The notes: generated by a model not told the origin, from the sequence alone. DNA of 64,000 nt from Actinomycetes bacterium (GCA_029782355.1 JAKOUY010000017.1:1-64000), one strand, 5' to 3'; shown: positions 48,441-57,397, counted from the stretch's first letter. Made by a program: numbers and translations.

Positions 48441-48451
48441 TTCTTACGGAT
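48433..48451. promoter_or_regulatory. Perfect inverted repeat, likely operator of the LAL regulator
   Basis: ATCCGTAA-TTC-TTACGGAT is a perfect 8-bp inverted repeat with a 3-bp spacer. It overlaps the stop codon of the regulator gene (TAA is part of the left arm) and lies 71 nt before the cupredoxin-like ATG. Its AT-rich centre in very GC-rich DNA and its symmetry suit a dimeric LuxR-type helix-turn-helix. It has no T-run, so a terminator is less likely. Confidence 0.5.
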
Positions 48452-48521
48452 GCTGGTGGGCGCCGGGGAGCTCACCGTGCAGCGCACCGGCATCATCGCC
48501 GGCTCTGCTCAAGGAGACCCC

Positions 48522-49271
48522 ATGAACCGCAGCTACCGCACGGTTGCGATCCTGGCCGGAGTGGCCGGGTTCGGCCTGCTCCCCGCACCACCCGCGTCGG
48601 CCACCACCCCGGAACCATCGTTCTGCAACGCCTACCGCGAGATCCAACGGGTCTTCGGCAGCAGCGATCAGCCGGATCCCCAGGCGCTCGCCGCGGCGAT
48701 GGATGCTGCCGATGCCAGCGCGCCGTCGGACATCGCCGCCACGATCCATCGCGCCACCGCCACCGTGCGCACCGTGCTGGCCAACAACTTCCAGGACTTC
48801 GCCCCGATGGAGGCCTTCGACTTCACCAAGGCGACGTCGGACATCGACGGCTGGGCGTTCGACCACTGCACCTGGCCGAACAAGCTCTCGGTGGAGGCTC
48901 ACGACTACCACTTCGTCGGCATGCCGACCCAGCTGACAGCCGGGGACTACACGATCCTGCTGACCAACCACGCCGAGGACGCCCACGAGTTGACCATCGC
49001 CCGCATGAAGGCGGGCGAGACGATGTCGTGGGCCGACCTGCTCAAGCTGCCAGGCGACCAAGCCCGCGAACACCTCGAGATCGTCGCCCACGCCAGTTCC
49101 AGTGCCAGCGGGCTGTTCGGGTTCGCCTCGGCGACCCTGACCCCTGGCGAGTACCTGGTCGTCTGCGGGATCCCCTTCGGCACCGTCACCGGGCCGAACG
49201 GCAGCCACGTCGGCAACGGGCCGCCGCACTACAGCGAGGGCATGTCCCAGATGTTGACCGTCGTCCCTTGA
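48522..49271 (+). CDS. Secreted cupredoxin-like protein
   Basis: The 249-residue protein has a Sec signal peptide (NRSYRTVAILAGVAGFGLLPAPPASA, cleavage near residue 28). A helical domain follows (about 35-110, FCNAYREIQRVFGSS...TATVRTVLANNFQDFAPMEAFDF), then a beta-sandwich (about 130-249). HYSEGM at the end, with LLTNHAEDAHELTIARM and GEYLVVCGIPFG, gives the His...Cys...His...Met order of a type-1 copper site, though the spacing between Cys and the final His is long. It may bind copper or have lost it. The ATG has an AAGGAG ribosome site. It follows the LAL regulator and its palindrome. Confidence 0.75.
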   Translation: MNRSYRTVAILAGVAGFGLLPAPPASATTPEPSFCNAYREIQRVFGSSDQPDPQALAAAMDAADASAPSDIAATIHRATATVRTVLANNFQDFAPMEAFDFTKATSDIDGWAFDHCTWPNKLSVEAHDYHFVGMPTQLTAGDYTILLTNHAEDAHELTIARMKAGETMSWADLLKLPGDQAREHLEIVAHASSSASGLFGFASATLTPGEYLVVCGIPFGTVTGPNGSHVGNGPPHYSEGMSQMLTVVP

Positions 49272-49328
49272 GCCGACGGCAACCCGCCACGGGGTCCGGC
49301 CGGGCGCCGGGCCCCAGCGGCGCGTCGC

Positions 49329-49425
49329 CGAGAAGTCGGCCAGGCTGGCCGGCTTGACCGCCCCTCCGTCGCGTCCGGCCAGGGCAGTGCGCCCGATGCC
49401 GTGCAGATCGTCCTCGGCGTCGGCG
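49329..49425 (-). pseudogene. Remnant of DEAD-box helicase 3' end
   Basis: The segment 49331-49355 matches the last codons of the intact helicase at 50649-50673 (23 of 25 nt). The segment 49356-49425 matches 50774-50843 (about 83% identical), with the intervening 100 bp deleted. The stop codon is lost (the TAG corresponds to TCG). In the remnant, residues matching DYLHRSGRTARAGRDGWAV are still recognisable. It directly abuts the leuD remnant, broken end to broken end. Confidence 0.75.
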
Positions 49426-49429
49426 TCCG

Positions 49430-49507
49430 ATGACGCTGGCCCACGCCGCACAGATCGACGACGTCGAGGCCACCGGGCACCCCTGGCTGCCGACGGCCAC
49501 CACGTGA
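49430..49507 (+). pseudogene. Remnant of leuD 3' end
   Basis: The frame MTLAHAAQIDDVEATGHPWL, ending PTATT, aligns over 23 codons with the leuD C-terminus LTMAHARQIDDFEATRPAWL, ending PTA. Identity is 57 of 69 nt and 16 of 23 residues, with several silent third-base changes. It begins exactly where the helicase remnant ends. Confidence 0.8.
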
Positions 49508-49538
49508 CCACCGGGGACCAGCGCTACCGTGTCGGCTC

Positions 49539-50651
49539 GTGTCCTTGCCCGTCGCGACCGCCGACCGACACGGTGTCATCGACGGACTTCGCGGCTATGC
49601 CATCTTGTTGGTCCTCCTCTCGCATCTCTGGATCGTGAGCCCGACGTCCGATCTGCGAGCAACCGGTTGGCGGGTCCTCTTCGGCAGCGGCAACTATGCG
49701 GTCACAGTCCTCTTGGTGATCAGCGGCTGCCTCGCCACGCACGTGGCGATGACCCGCCAGCGGTCATCGCCACCGATGCGGATCGTCGCCCGCTGGGTGC
49801 GCCTGTCGGCACCGGTCTACGCCGTGCTCGTCGTCGTTGCCGTCGTCAGCTGGCTCGATCCCGGGAACTCGCAACACTTTCCGGGAGCGGACATCGATGC
49901 ATCGGTTTCCCACATCGTCACCTACACCTGGACGGGGTTTCTCGCCCACGAACCCCTCCGAGCTCGCCCCGATCTGGGACACTTCTGGTACGTGTCCGCT
50001 GATCTCGGCGGATTCGTGATCTTGACCGTCCTCCTGGTGCTCACCAGGTGCCACCGACTGTTGCTCCCGCTGCTGCTCGGGTTGTGCACCATCGCGGTCA
50101 CCCAGTATCGGATCCGAACCTTTCATCGGTCGGGTGACTTCGTCGCGTTGGTGCGTTGGCAAACTCGCTTCGGCGGAATGCTCGTCGGCGCACTCGTCGT
50201 GACGCTGTTGGCCGGGTCGGACCGAGTGCGGCGATCCGCCCAGCGGGTGGAACCGCTCGCCGTCCTCGGGTTGATCGCGGCCGCCTGGGCCGTGGTGGAA
50301 ACCGAGGCGTACGTCGGATTCCGCGAGGTCGGACTGGGAGTCTGCGCGGCCGTCATCGTCGGCCTGGCGCTGACGACGCCAGCGGGCGACGTGACCCGAC
50401 GACCACCGGCCCTGTCACGGGCATTCGATCGGCGGGTCCTGCGGAATCTCGGGCAACTCTCGTTCGTGCTCTACATCTGGCACTACCCGGTGTTCTGGTT
50501 CGCGAGCAGGCACTTCCAATCGATCCCGTGGGCTGTGTCGATGGCGCTGTCGCTGATCGTGTCGTTCAGCGCCGCGCTCCTCACCCGGAGGTGGATCGAA
50601 CTCCCGGCGGCAGCCGTTGCGAGGCGACTGGTCGCGCCGGGCGTCGCCTAG
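49539..50651 (+). CDS. Acyltransferase-3 family membrane protein
   Basis: The 370-residue protein has about ten membrane helices and acyltransferase-3 motifs: VIDGLRGYAILLVLLSHLW with the catalytic His, VLLVISGCLATHVAM, RWVRLSAPVYAVLV, LGHFWYVSADLGGF (variant of the HxWSLxxE motif) and LSFVLYIWHYPVFWF. It would O-acylate a surface sugar or lipid. There is no SGNH domain. The start is GTG at 49539, 31 nt after the leuD remnant, and its stop overlaps the convergent helicase by 4 nt. A and T at third positions appear somewhat more frequent than in neighbours, fitting acquisition. Confidence 0.88.
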   Translation: MSLPVATADRHGVIDGLRGYAILLVLLSHLWIVSPTSDLRATGWRVLFGSGNYAVTVLLVISGCLATHVAMTRQRSSPPMRIVARWVRLSAPVYAVLVVVAVVSWLDPGNSQHFPGADIDASVSHIVTYTWTGFLAHEPLRARPDLGHFWYVSADLGGFVILTVLLVLTRCHRLLLPLLLGLCTIAVTQYRIRTFHRSGDFVALVRWQTRFGGMLVGALVVTLLAGSDRVRRSAQRVEPLAVLGLIAAAWAVVETEAYVGFREVGLGVCAAVIVGLALTTPAGDVTRRPPALSRAFDRRVLRNLGQLSFVLYIWHYPVFWFASRHFQSIPWAVSMALSLIVSFSAALLTRRWIELPAAAVARRLVAPGVA

Positions 50652-51922
50652 AAGTCGGCCAGGTTGGCCAGCTTCGGATTGTTGCTGAACACCTCGACGG
50701 GCGGGGCGACGTCGAGGCGCAGGGCACGCTGCAGGAAGCGGACCTGGGTGTGCTGGTTGTACTCGGCCAGCGTCACCGCCCATCCGTCGCGTCCGGCCCG
50801 GGCGGTCCGCCCGCTGCGGTGCAGGTAGTCCTTGGCATCGGCGGCCGGCTCGTAGTGGATCACGACGCCGATGTCGTCGATGTCGATCCCGCGGGCGGCG
50901 ACATCGGTGGCCACCAGCACGGCCAGCTCGCCGTCGGTGAAGCGTCGCAGGGCGCGCTCGCGCGCCGCCTGGTTGAGGTCGCCGTGGATCGCCGAGGCAC
51001 GCACGCCGAGGTCGATCAGCGACCGTTCCAGCCGATCGCACGATCGCTTGGTCTGGCAGAAGACGATGGTCTTGGCGACTCCGGCGGCGATGGCAGCCAC
51101 GACCCGGTCCTTGTCCATGTGATGGACGGCGAGGAACAGGTGGTGCATGGTGCCCACCACGTCCGTAGGGGCGTCGATGGCCACTTCCACCGGATCGTTC
51201 ATGTAGCGGGTGACCAGGTGACCGACGTCGCCGTCCAGCGTGGCGCTGAACAGCATCGTCTGATGGGGCCCGGTCAGTTTGCGGAGGATCCACTCGACCT
51301 GCGGGGTGAACCCGTCGTCGGCCATCCGGTCGGCCTCGTCGAGCACGGCGATCTGCACACCGGAGAGGTCCAGCTCGTTGTCCTTCAGCAGGTCGATCAG
51401 CCGCAGCGGGGTGGCCACGACCACGTCGACGCCGGCATCGAGGCCGGCGATCTGCTGGTCGCGTGAGGCCCCGCCGTACACGGCCAGGACCGAGCGACCG
51501 CAGGCCAGGGCGACCGGCGCCAGCACCTCGGCCACCTGCAGGGCCAGCTCACGGGTGGGGACCAGGACCAGACCGGTCGGCCGGCGGGTCTCCGTGTCGC
51601 CGTTCAACCGGGCGAGCATCGGCACGCCGAAGGCGAGGGTCTTGCCCGAGCCGGTCTTGGCCCGGCCGCACACATCGCGGCCGGTCAGTGCGACCGGGAT
51701 GGCCTTGGTCTGGATGGCGAACGGGGCGGTGAACCCTCCGGCGTGGAGGCCGAGATCGACGTCGGCGGGGACGCCGAGATCGCGGAATGCGGTGGGGACG
51801 TAGGTGTCGGGGGAGAGTTGGAGGGCGACTGGTGGACTGGCCAGGTGGGTGGACTGGCTGGGCGATCGTCGTGGGCGTCGGCGTCGACGCGGTGCCCCCT
51901 GCGTGCGGGCGTTGTCGTTCAT
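50648..51922 (-). CDS. DEAD-box RNA helicase
   Basis: The 424-residue helicase has an Arg-rich N-terminal tail, then motifs Q (FAIQTKAIPVAL), I (AKTGSGKT), Ia (PTRELALQV), Ib (VATPLRL), II (LDEADRM), III (FSATL), IV (IVFCQTKRSCDRL), V (VATDVAARGIDID) and VI (HRSGRTARAG). It should unwind RNA duplexes with ATP, for example in ribosome assembly or mRNA turnover. There is no long C-terminal extension. A broken duplicate of its 3' end lies at 49329-49425. Confidence 0.95.
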   Translation of the reverse strand: MNDNARTQGAPRRRRRPRRSPSQSTHLASPPVALQLSPDTYVPTAFRDLGVPADVDLGLHAGGFTAPFAIQTKAIPVALTGRDVCGRAKTGSGKTLAFGVPMLARLNGDTETRRPTGLVLVPTRELALQVAEVLAPVALACGRSVLAVYGGASRDQQIAGLDAGVDVVVATPLRLIDLLKDNELDLSGVQIAVLDEADRMADDGFTPQVEWILRKLTGPHQTMLFSATLDGDVGHLVTRYMNDPVEVAIDAPTDVVGTMHHLFLAVHHMDKDRVVAAIAAGVAKTIVFCQTKRSCDRLERSLIDLGVRASAIHGDLNQAARERALRRFTDGELAVLVATDVAARGIDIDDIGVVIHYEPAADAKDYLHRSGRTARAGRDGWAVTLAEYNQHTQVRFLQRALRLDVAPPVEVFSNNPKLANLADF

Positions 51923-51956
51923 GTCAGCGTGTCACGCTACCTGGCATGATGCCCGC

Positions 51957-53516
51957 ATGAAGGTTGCGCTGACCGTCAACGACTTCCTGCGCCGCGCCGA
52001 GCAGCTGTATCCGCACCGGGTCGGGCTGATCGACGAACCCGATCAGCCGGCCGATTCGTGGGGTTCGATCACCTATGCCCAGATGGCCGTGCGGGCTCGG
52101 GCGATGGCTGCCGGCCTGGACCGCATCGGGATCGGTGTCGGTGAGCGGGTAGCCATCGTCAGCCACAACTCGGCCCGGCTGGTCACGGCGCTGTTCGGGG
52201 TCAGCGGGTCGGGGCGGATCCTCGTGCCGATCAACTTCCGGTTGCACCAGGCCGAGGTGCAGTACATCGTCGAGCACTGCGGTGCACGAGTCCTCCTGGT
52301 CGATCCCGAGCTGGAGGAGGCGCTGGCCGGGGTGCCGTGCGAGTTCAAGCACACCATCGGCGCAGAGACCGATGCGTGGCTGATGCACTACGGGGACGAG
52401 CCCCGCCGGTGGGCTCCGGACGAGGATGCCACCGCCACCATCAACTACACCAGCGGGACCACGGCTCGACCCAAGGGCGTGCAGCTGACCCACCGCAACA
52501 TCTGGCTGAACGCCACCACGTTCGGATGGCAACTGGGGATCAACGACCGTGACGTGTACTTGCACACCCTCCCCCAGTTCCACTGCAACGGGTGGGGTGT
52601 GCTGTACGCCGTCACCGGGATGGGCGGCCCACAGGTCATGCTGCGCAAGGTGGACGGCGGCGAGATCCTCCGCCGCATCGACCACCACGGGGTGACCCTG
52701 CTCTGCGCTGCGCCGGCGGTGGCCAACATGGTGCTCGACGCTGCCGCCGGATGGAGCGGCCCGATTCCCGGGCGCGACCAGGTCCGGATGGTCATCGCCG
52801 GGGCCCCGCCACCGACGAGGACGATCGAGCGGATCGAGACCGAGCTCGGCTGGGAGTTCATCCAGATCTATGGTCTGACCGAGACCACCCCGCTGCTGAC
52901 GATGAACCGCCGCCGGGCGGAGACCGACGAGCTCCCACCGGCCGCCCGTGCCGCCCGGCTGAGCCGTGCCGGCGGGCCGGCCATCGGCGTCGAGGTGCGC
53001 ATCTCGACCAGTGGCGAGGTGCTTGCCCGGGGCAACCACATCATGGAGGGCTACTGGGCACAGCCGGAAGCAACGGCCGCGGCAATCCATTCGGCCAGCG
53101 ACGACCCGATGGGTCCGGAGTGGTTCCACACCGGCGACGGGGGCTCGATCGACGACGAGTTCTACGTGACGATCAGCGACCGCAAGAAGGACGTGATCAT
53201 CTCCGGTGGTGAGAACGTCTCGTCGATCGAGGTCGAGGACGCCATCTTCAGCCACCCGGAGGTGACCGAGGTGGCCGTCATCGGCGTGCCGGACGAGAAG
53301 TGGGGCGAGTTGGTCATGGCGCTGGTGGTCAGGGCCCCAGGCTCCACCCTGACCGAGGACGACGTCATCGCCTACGCCAAGTCCCGACTGGCCGGCTACA
53401 AGTGCCCCAAGCGCGTCGAGTTCCGCGACGAGCTGGCCCGCACCGCCACCGGCAAGCTGCAGAAGTTCAAGCTGCGTGAGCAGTACTGGGGTGACCGCCA
53501 GCGCCAGGTGAACTGA
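51957..53516 (+). CDS. Acyl-CoA synthetase (AMP-forming)
   Basis: The 519-residue enzyme belongs to the ANL superfamily and forms acyl-CoA from a carboxylic acid, ATP and CoA. It shows the P-loop INYTSGTTARPKGVQLTHRN, QIYGLTETTPLL, WFHTGDGGSIDDEFYVTISDRKKD, GGENVSSIEVEDAI and the catalytic Lys in TATGKLQKFKLR. Chain-length preference cannot be read; the closest look is to medium-chain or aryl acyl-CoA ligases (FadD3/FadK-like). The ATG at 51957 starts the normal N-terminus. It may supply acyl groups to the acyltransferase fusion that follows after no gap. Confidence 0.92.
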   Translation: MKVALTVNDFLRRAEQLYPHRVGLIDEPDQPADSWGSITYAQMAVRARAMAAGLDRIGIGVGERVAIVSHNSARLVTALFGVSGSGRILVPINFRLHQAEVQYIVEHCGARVLLVDPELEEALAGVPCEFKHTIGAETDAWLMHYGDEPRRWAPDEDATATINYTSGTTARPKGVQLTHRNIWLNATTFGWQLGINDRDVYLHTLPQFHCNGWGVLYAVTGMGGPQVMLRKVDGGEILRRIDHHGVTLLCAAPAVANMVLDAAAGWSGPIPGRDQVRMVIAGAPPPTRTIERIETELGWEFIQIYGLTETTPLLTMNRRRAETDELPPAARAARLSRAGGPAIGVEVRISTSGEVLARGNHIMEGYWAQPEATAAAIHSASDDPMGPEWFHTGDGGSIDDEFYVTISDRKKDVIISGGENVSSIEVEDAIFSHPEVTEVAVIGVPDEKWGELVMALVVRAPGSTLTEDDVIAYAKSRLAGYKCPKRVEFRDELARTATGKLQKFKLREQYWGDRQRQVN

Positions 53517-56500
53517 GTGGTGCCGAAACGCGGGCCCACGCCGGGCCGGACAACCGGATACATCCCGGCGCTCGATGGCGTTCGCGCCGTTGCCGTGGGT
53601 CTGGTCATCATGGCCCACTCGTTCATCGTCGTGCCCGGAGTCGACCACGTTCCGGTGCTGTCGCAGCTGCGCCAGTCCGGCTTCCTGGGTGTCGACGTCT
53701 TCTTCGTGCTCAGCGGGTTTTTGATCACCTCGCTCCTGCTCACAGAACACTCGAGCTCCGGGTCGGTGTCACTCGGCCGGTTCTATCTCAGGCGGGCCGT
53801 CCGGTTGCTCCCGGCGCTATACCTCTTGCTCGCCGTCTCGTGGATCTACGCCGTTGCTGCGGACTACCCCAACGGTTCGAACGACTCCACCGTCCGGACA
53901 ATCGGGAGCGCGTTGGTCTACGCGACCAACTACCTGCACGCGTACCACCCCGACGTGGTCGGCGATCTGGGCCATCTCTGGTCACTGGCGATCGAGGAGC
54001 AGTTCTACCTGGTCTGGCCCGCCGTGCTGATCGGGCTGTGCGCGTGGCGGTGGGCCCGGCGCCATCTCGTCGTCCTCCTGACGCTCGGGACGATCGCCGT
54101 GAGTGTCCACCGATACCTGGTGTATCGCCACAGCGGTTGGCTCGTGGCCTACAGCTGGACCACGACTCGGATGGACGGGCTGTTGATCGGCGCGCTGGCC
54201 GCCGTGATCCGGCATCAGCATCCCCAGTCCCGCCCGGCACTCGGCCGACTCGGCGTTGTCGCCCTGGTTCCCATCGTCGCCGGGCTGGCCGTCTTCCGCG
54301 GAGACTCGGCCCTGACGTACGGGGGCGGGCTGACGGTGTTCAACGCTGCGGTGGCAATCGTGGTGCTGGCCATCGCCACCGGATCGTGGACGCTCCTCGG
54401 ACCGTTGACCTCGACACCGCTGCGAGGGATCGGTCGGGTGTCGTATGGGATCTATCTCTGGCACCTTCCGATCTTCTGGTTCACCCGGCGTTCAATCCGG
54501 TTCACCAACGGCCTGACCAAGTTCGGTATCGCCGGTGTCCTGACTGCGGCCGCGGTCGCCATCTCGTGGTACGCCGTCGAGCGTCCCGCGGCGCGGTGGC
54601 GCCGTTCGTTCGAGGCGGAGGCCCCGCAGCGTTCGGCTCGACGGGCCGCCCGCCGAGCGATGCTCGATCCCGACGACCGGATCAGGCGACGGCGATTCGT
54701 GACTTGGACGGGTTCCGCGGCTGGGGCATCCACGCTGGCCTTCTCGGCGATGTTGTTCGACTTCGGCTGGAATCCGTTGCGCACCGCGGTCCCCGAGCGA
54801 TTCTTCGGGAACTTCTACGAGTACCAGGCCCGAGCGATGTTCGACGGGCGGTTCAACGTCCCGAAAGGGTCGCTCAGCCTGGAGGGATTCCTGGTCGGAG
54901 GCAAGGAATACACCTACTTCCCGCCATGGCCCTCGATCGTGCGAATGCCGATACTGATGCTGACGCGGTCGCTCGACGGACGGCTCACCGCGCTGTCGAT
55001 GTGGGTCGCCTTCGCGGTCGCGATGACGTTCACCGTCGCCCTGTTCTGGCGGATGCGGGTCATGGTCGTGGGCAGTCGACCGTTGCACACGCTCGAGGTT
55101 TCGGGGTGGGCGCTGCTCACCGTGTCGATCGGCGCCGGGTCGACGTGGTCGTACCTGGCGTCCATGCCCTGGGTGTACCACGAGGCGTTCGCCTGGGGCA
55201 TTGCCGGTTCGCTCGGTGCGCTCTGGTTCATCCTGGGCATCCTCGAGTCCCCGTCCGCCCGGCGGATCCTCGGTGCTGCGTCGTTCACCCTGGTGGCGGT
55301 CTGGAGCCGCACGACGGTCGGATGGGGCTGTGCGGCGGCCCTCGTCGGTGCTGCGGTCGCACTGAGCTATCGACAGGTCGGCCGGCGGCTCGTCGGCGGC
55401 GTGCTGACGGCCGCGCTGGTGCCGGTCGCAGCGGGAGCGTGGGTGACGTACGCAAAGTTCGGCACCTGGTTCATGCATCCGCTGGTGGACCAACGATTTT
55501 CGACCATGAGCGCCCAGCGCCGAGCGGCCCTGGCCTCCAACGGCGGGGGGTTGACCAGCCTGAAGTACCTTCGCCCCACACTCGCCGCGTACCTCGACCC
55601 GACCGGGATCCGGCTGACCAAGGATCTGCCGTTCGTCGACGTCCCGGCTCTCCCGCCGCCGCTGCGCCAATCCGGGGTGGTGTTCGACCAGACGTACCGC
55701 ACCGCCAGCGTGACGGCAACGATGCCCCTCCTCGTCGCCCTGACCATCGTCGGCACGCTGTGGACCATGAGCAGATGGCGAGATTGGCGTGTCGGGCGCC
55801 TGACCATTCCCCTCGGTGGCGCGGTGGTCGGTTGCGCCGGCGTGCTCATGTACGGCTATATCGCCCCGCGCTATCTCGCCGACTTCCTCCCGCTGCTGAT
55901 CATCGGCGGAGCGATCGGCCTGATCGCCGTGTCCGAACTGCGACTCCGACCCCCCACCGGCGTGGTCGTGGCAGGCATCGCCACCGTCCTAACCGTCTTC
56001 GGAGTGGTCGCCAACAACGCCATCGCCTATCGGACCGTGCGGCTGGCATCCGGAGGCCGCCAGCTCGCCGACCTCGTCACCGATCGGCTGACCTGGGCAC
56101 AACGCCTCGGTGCCCACCCGAGCATCCGCAACGAGTCGACGCCGCCGTTGTTCAGCCGCCCTGACGAGTTGTTGTCGATCGACTCGTGCCGAGCACTGTA
56201 CGTCGGGACGGCCGAGACCTTCGACCCGTGGGTTCCCGTGGAGATCCGGCCGCTGACCGTCGATGTGACCGTTCCGTCGGGCGCTCGCTCGATGCCACGG
56301 CAACCGGTCGTCTCGCTCAACCGGATCATGGGCTACGCCGTGGACGTAGAGGTCGACCACGACGGCCACGTTCGATTCGGCCTCAGCGAGCCGTGGTTCT
56401 ACACCGCCGGACATTGGCACGCCCAGACTGGCCGACCGTTCACGGTTCGAGTCGAAGGGGACACCCGTCTGCACCTCCTGAGGGTCTACGTCGACGGCAC

Positions 56501-56663
56501 GTTGACGGCCGTCGCGCCGAGCGGTGTCTTCGACGGCGAGGTCTACCGCCATCAGTCATGGCCCGCGCCTGTCGGGCAGCTGAAGTACGGAATCCGAGCC
56601 AGCGAGCGACCGAGCCCGCCGTCGCGGTGTTCGGAGCTGGTGCGGCAGTCGATCAGCGGGTGA
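53517..56663 (+). CDS. Acyltransferase-3 / GT-C-like polytopic fusion protein
   Basis: The 1048-residue protein has three parts. Residues 1-370 are an acyltransferase-3 domain (IPALDGVRAVAVGLVIMAHS with catalytic His, GFLGVDVFFVLSGFLITSLL, RRAVRLLPALYLLL, HLWSLAIEEQFYLVWP). After an Arg-rich loop (RRAARRAMLDPDDRIRRRR), residues about 400-840 hold a second membrane region with ten or so helices and large loops, similar in layout to GT-C/ArnT-type glycosyltransferases. The last about 190 residues form an extracytoplasmic beta-rich domain, possibly carbohydrate-binding. It starts with GTG one base after the ligase TGA. Combining acylation and glycosyl transfer in one chain is unusual. The acyltransferase call is secure; the second domain is inferred. 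Confidence 0.8.
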   Translation: MVPKRGPTPGRTTGYIPALDGVRAVAVGLVIMAHSFIVVPGVDHVPVLSQLRQSGFLGVDVFFVLSGFLITSLLLTEHSSSGSVSLGRFYLRRAVRLLPALYLLLAVSWIYAVAADYPNGSNDSTVRTIGSALVYATNYLHAYHPDVVGDLGHLWSLAIEEQFYLVWPAVLIGLCAWRWARRHLVVLLTLGTIAVSVHRYLVYRHSGWLVAYSWTTTRMDGLLIGALAAVIRHQHPQSRPALGRLGVVALVPIVAGLAVFRGDSALTYGGGLTVFNAAVAIVVLAIATGSWTLLGPLTSTPLRGIGRVSYGIYLWHLPIFWFTRRSIRFTNGLTKFGIAGVLTAAAVAISWYAVERPAARWRRSFEAEAPQRSARRAARRAMLDPDDRIRRRRFVTWTGSAAGASTLAFSAMLFDFGWNPLRTAVPERFFGNFYEYQARAMFDGRFNVPKGSLSLEGFLVGGKEYTYFPPWPSIVRMPILMLTRSLDGRLTALSMWVAFAVAMTFTVALFWRMRVMVVGSRPLHTLEVSGWALLTVSIGAGSTWSYLASMPWVYHEAFAWGIAGSLGALWFILGILESPSARRILGAASFTLVAVWSRTTVGWGCAAALVGAAVALSYRQVGRRLVGGVLTAALVPVAAGAWVTYAKFGTWFMHPLVDQRFSTMSAQRRAALASNGGGLTSLKYLRPTLAAYLDPTGIRLTKDLPFVDVPALPPPLRQSGVVFDQTYRTASVTATMPLLVALTIVGTLWTMSRWRDWRVGRLTIPLGGAVVGCAGVLMYGYIAPRYLADFLPLLIIGGAIGLIAVSELRLRPPTGVVVAGIATVLTVFGVVANNAIAYRTVRLASGGRQLADLVTDRLTWAQRLGAHPSIRNESTPPLFSRPDELLSIDSCRALYVGTAETFDPWVPVEIRPLTVDVTVPSGARSMPRQPVVSLNRIMGYAVDVEVDHDGHVRFGLSEPWFYTAGHWHAQTGRPFTVRVEGDTRLHLLRVYVDGTLTAVAPSGVFDGEVYRHQSWPAPVGQLKYGIRASERPSPPSRCSELVRQSISG

Positions 56664-57345
56664 CGGATGCCGGTCGGGCGACCACGAGCATCTGCTTGCC
56701 CAGGACACGGTGAAGGACGGGCAAGGCCAGGTAGGCGCGAACCATCCAGCCCCACTGGGGCAGGCGGCTCTTCGTGGTGTAGGGGAGGAATCCGGCCCGG
56801 CTGTCTTCGATCGAGAAACCGCTTATGGTCAGCGCTTCGGCCATTCCCCGTTCGGACAGCGGGAGCCGGTGATCGACGAAGTCCCAGAACGCGCCGCCGA
56901 CCAGCCGGACGTTTGGTTGCAGGATGACCAGCCGGCCCCGTGGCGACAACACCTCGCACACCGCGCCCAGCGTGTCGAGGAGTTCCTCCGGCGAACGAAG
57001 GTGCTCGAACACGTTGCTGGCGAAGGCCAGGTCGACCTCGCCTGCGCCGACCACGCGACGAAGCTGGTGAAGCGGTACCGAATGGACCTCGACCCCCTCG
57101 ACGGCCGCACGAGCAGTCTCGGGATTGAGATCGATGGCGATCCGACGCCGAGCCTCGACCACGTTGATGAAGTCGCAGAATCCTGCGCCGAGATCGACCA
57201 CCGTTGCGTCCGGCGGAACGTAGCGGGCGAAGAAGTGGCGGTAGAGCGTCGCCCACAGCGCCTGACGTTGGGATCGCTCAGCGGCGGAGAACCTCGCGTC
57301 GTACAGCCGGTCCAATCCGCGGTCGAGCTGGTCAGGGTCGGACAC
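56653..57345 (-). CDS. SAM-dependent methyltransferase
   Basis: The 230-residue class I methyltransferase has motif I VVDLGAGFCDFINVV, an acidic strand IAIDLNPET, FASNVFEHLRSPEELLDTL (motif typical of Methyltransf_11/23) and LSPRGRLVILQPN. The substrate is unknown; its place in a glycan cluster suggests a sugar or lipid carrier. It is on the opposite strand to its neighbours and overlaps the 3' end of the fusion gene by 11 bp. Upstream it faces the nucleotide-sugar dehydrogenase across 108 bp. Confidence 0.9.
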   Translation of the reverse strand: MSDPDQLDRGLDRLYDARFSAAERSQRQALWATLYRHFFARYVPPDATVVDLGAGFCDFINVVEARRRIAIDLNPETARAAVEGVEVHSVPLHQLRRVVGAGEVDLAFASNVFEHLRSPEELLDTLGAVCEVLSPRGRLVILQPNVRLVGGAFWDFVDHRLPLSERGMAEALTISGFSIEDSRAGFLPYTTKSRLPQWGWMVRAYLALPVLHRVLGKQMLVVARPASVTR

Positions 57346-57391
57346 CGCGGCAGACTACCCGTCACACCTGCCCGGAACCCACCGGCTCCGC

Positions 57392-57397
57392 TACAGT
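57392..57397 (+). promoter_or_regulatory. Putative -10 element of the polysaccharide operon
   Basis: TACAGT lies in the 108-bp gap before the nucleotide-sugar dehydrogenase and would give a leader of about 50 nt. No convincing -35 sits at the correct distance. It is the only good TANNNT hexamer I see in this gap for the plus strand. Confidence 0.35.

Noticed and set aside
46769-49357. Additional coding frames inside the LAL regulator in other frames
   Set aside because: They are Arg-rich shadows of a gene with intact P-loop and LuxR motifs; the part beyond 49271 reads through the pseudogene remnants.
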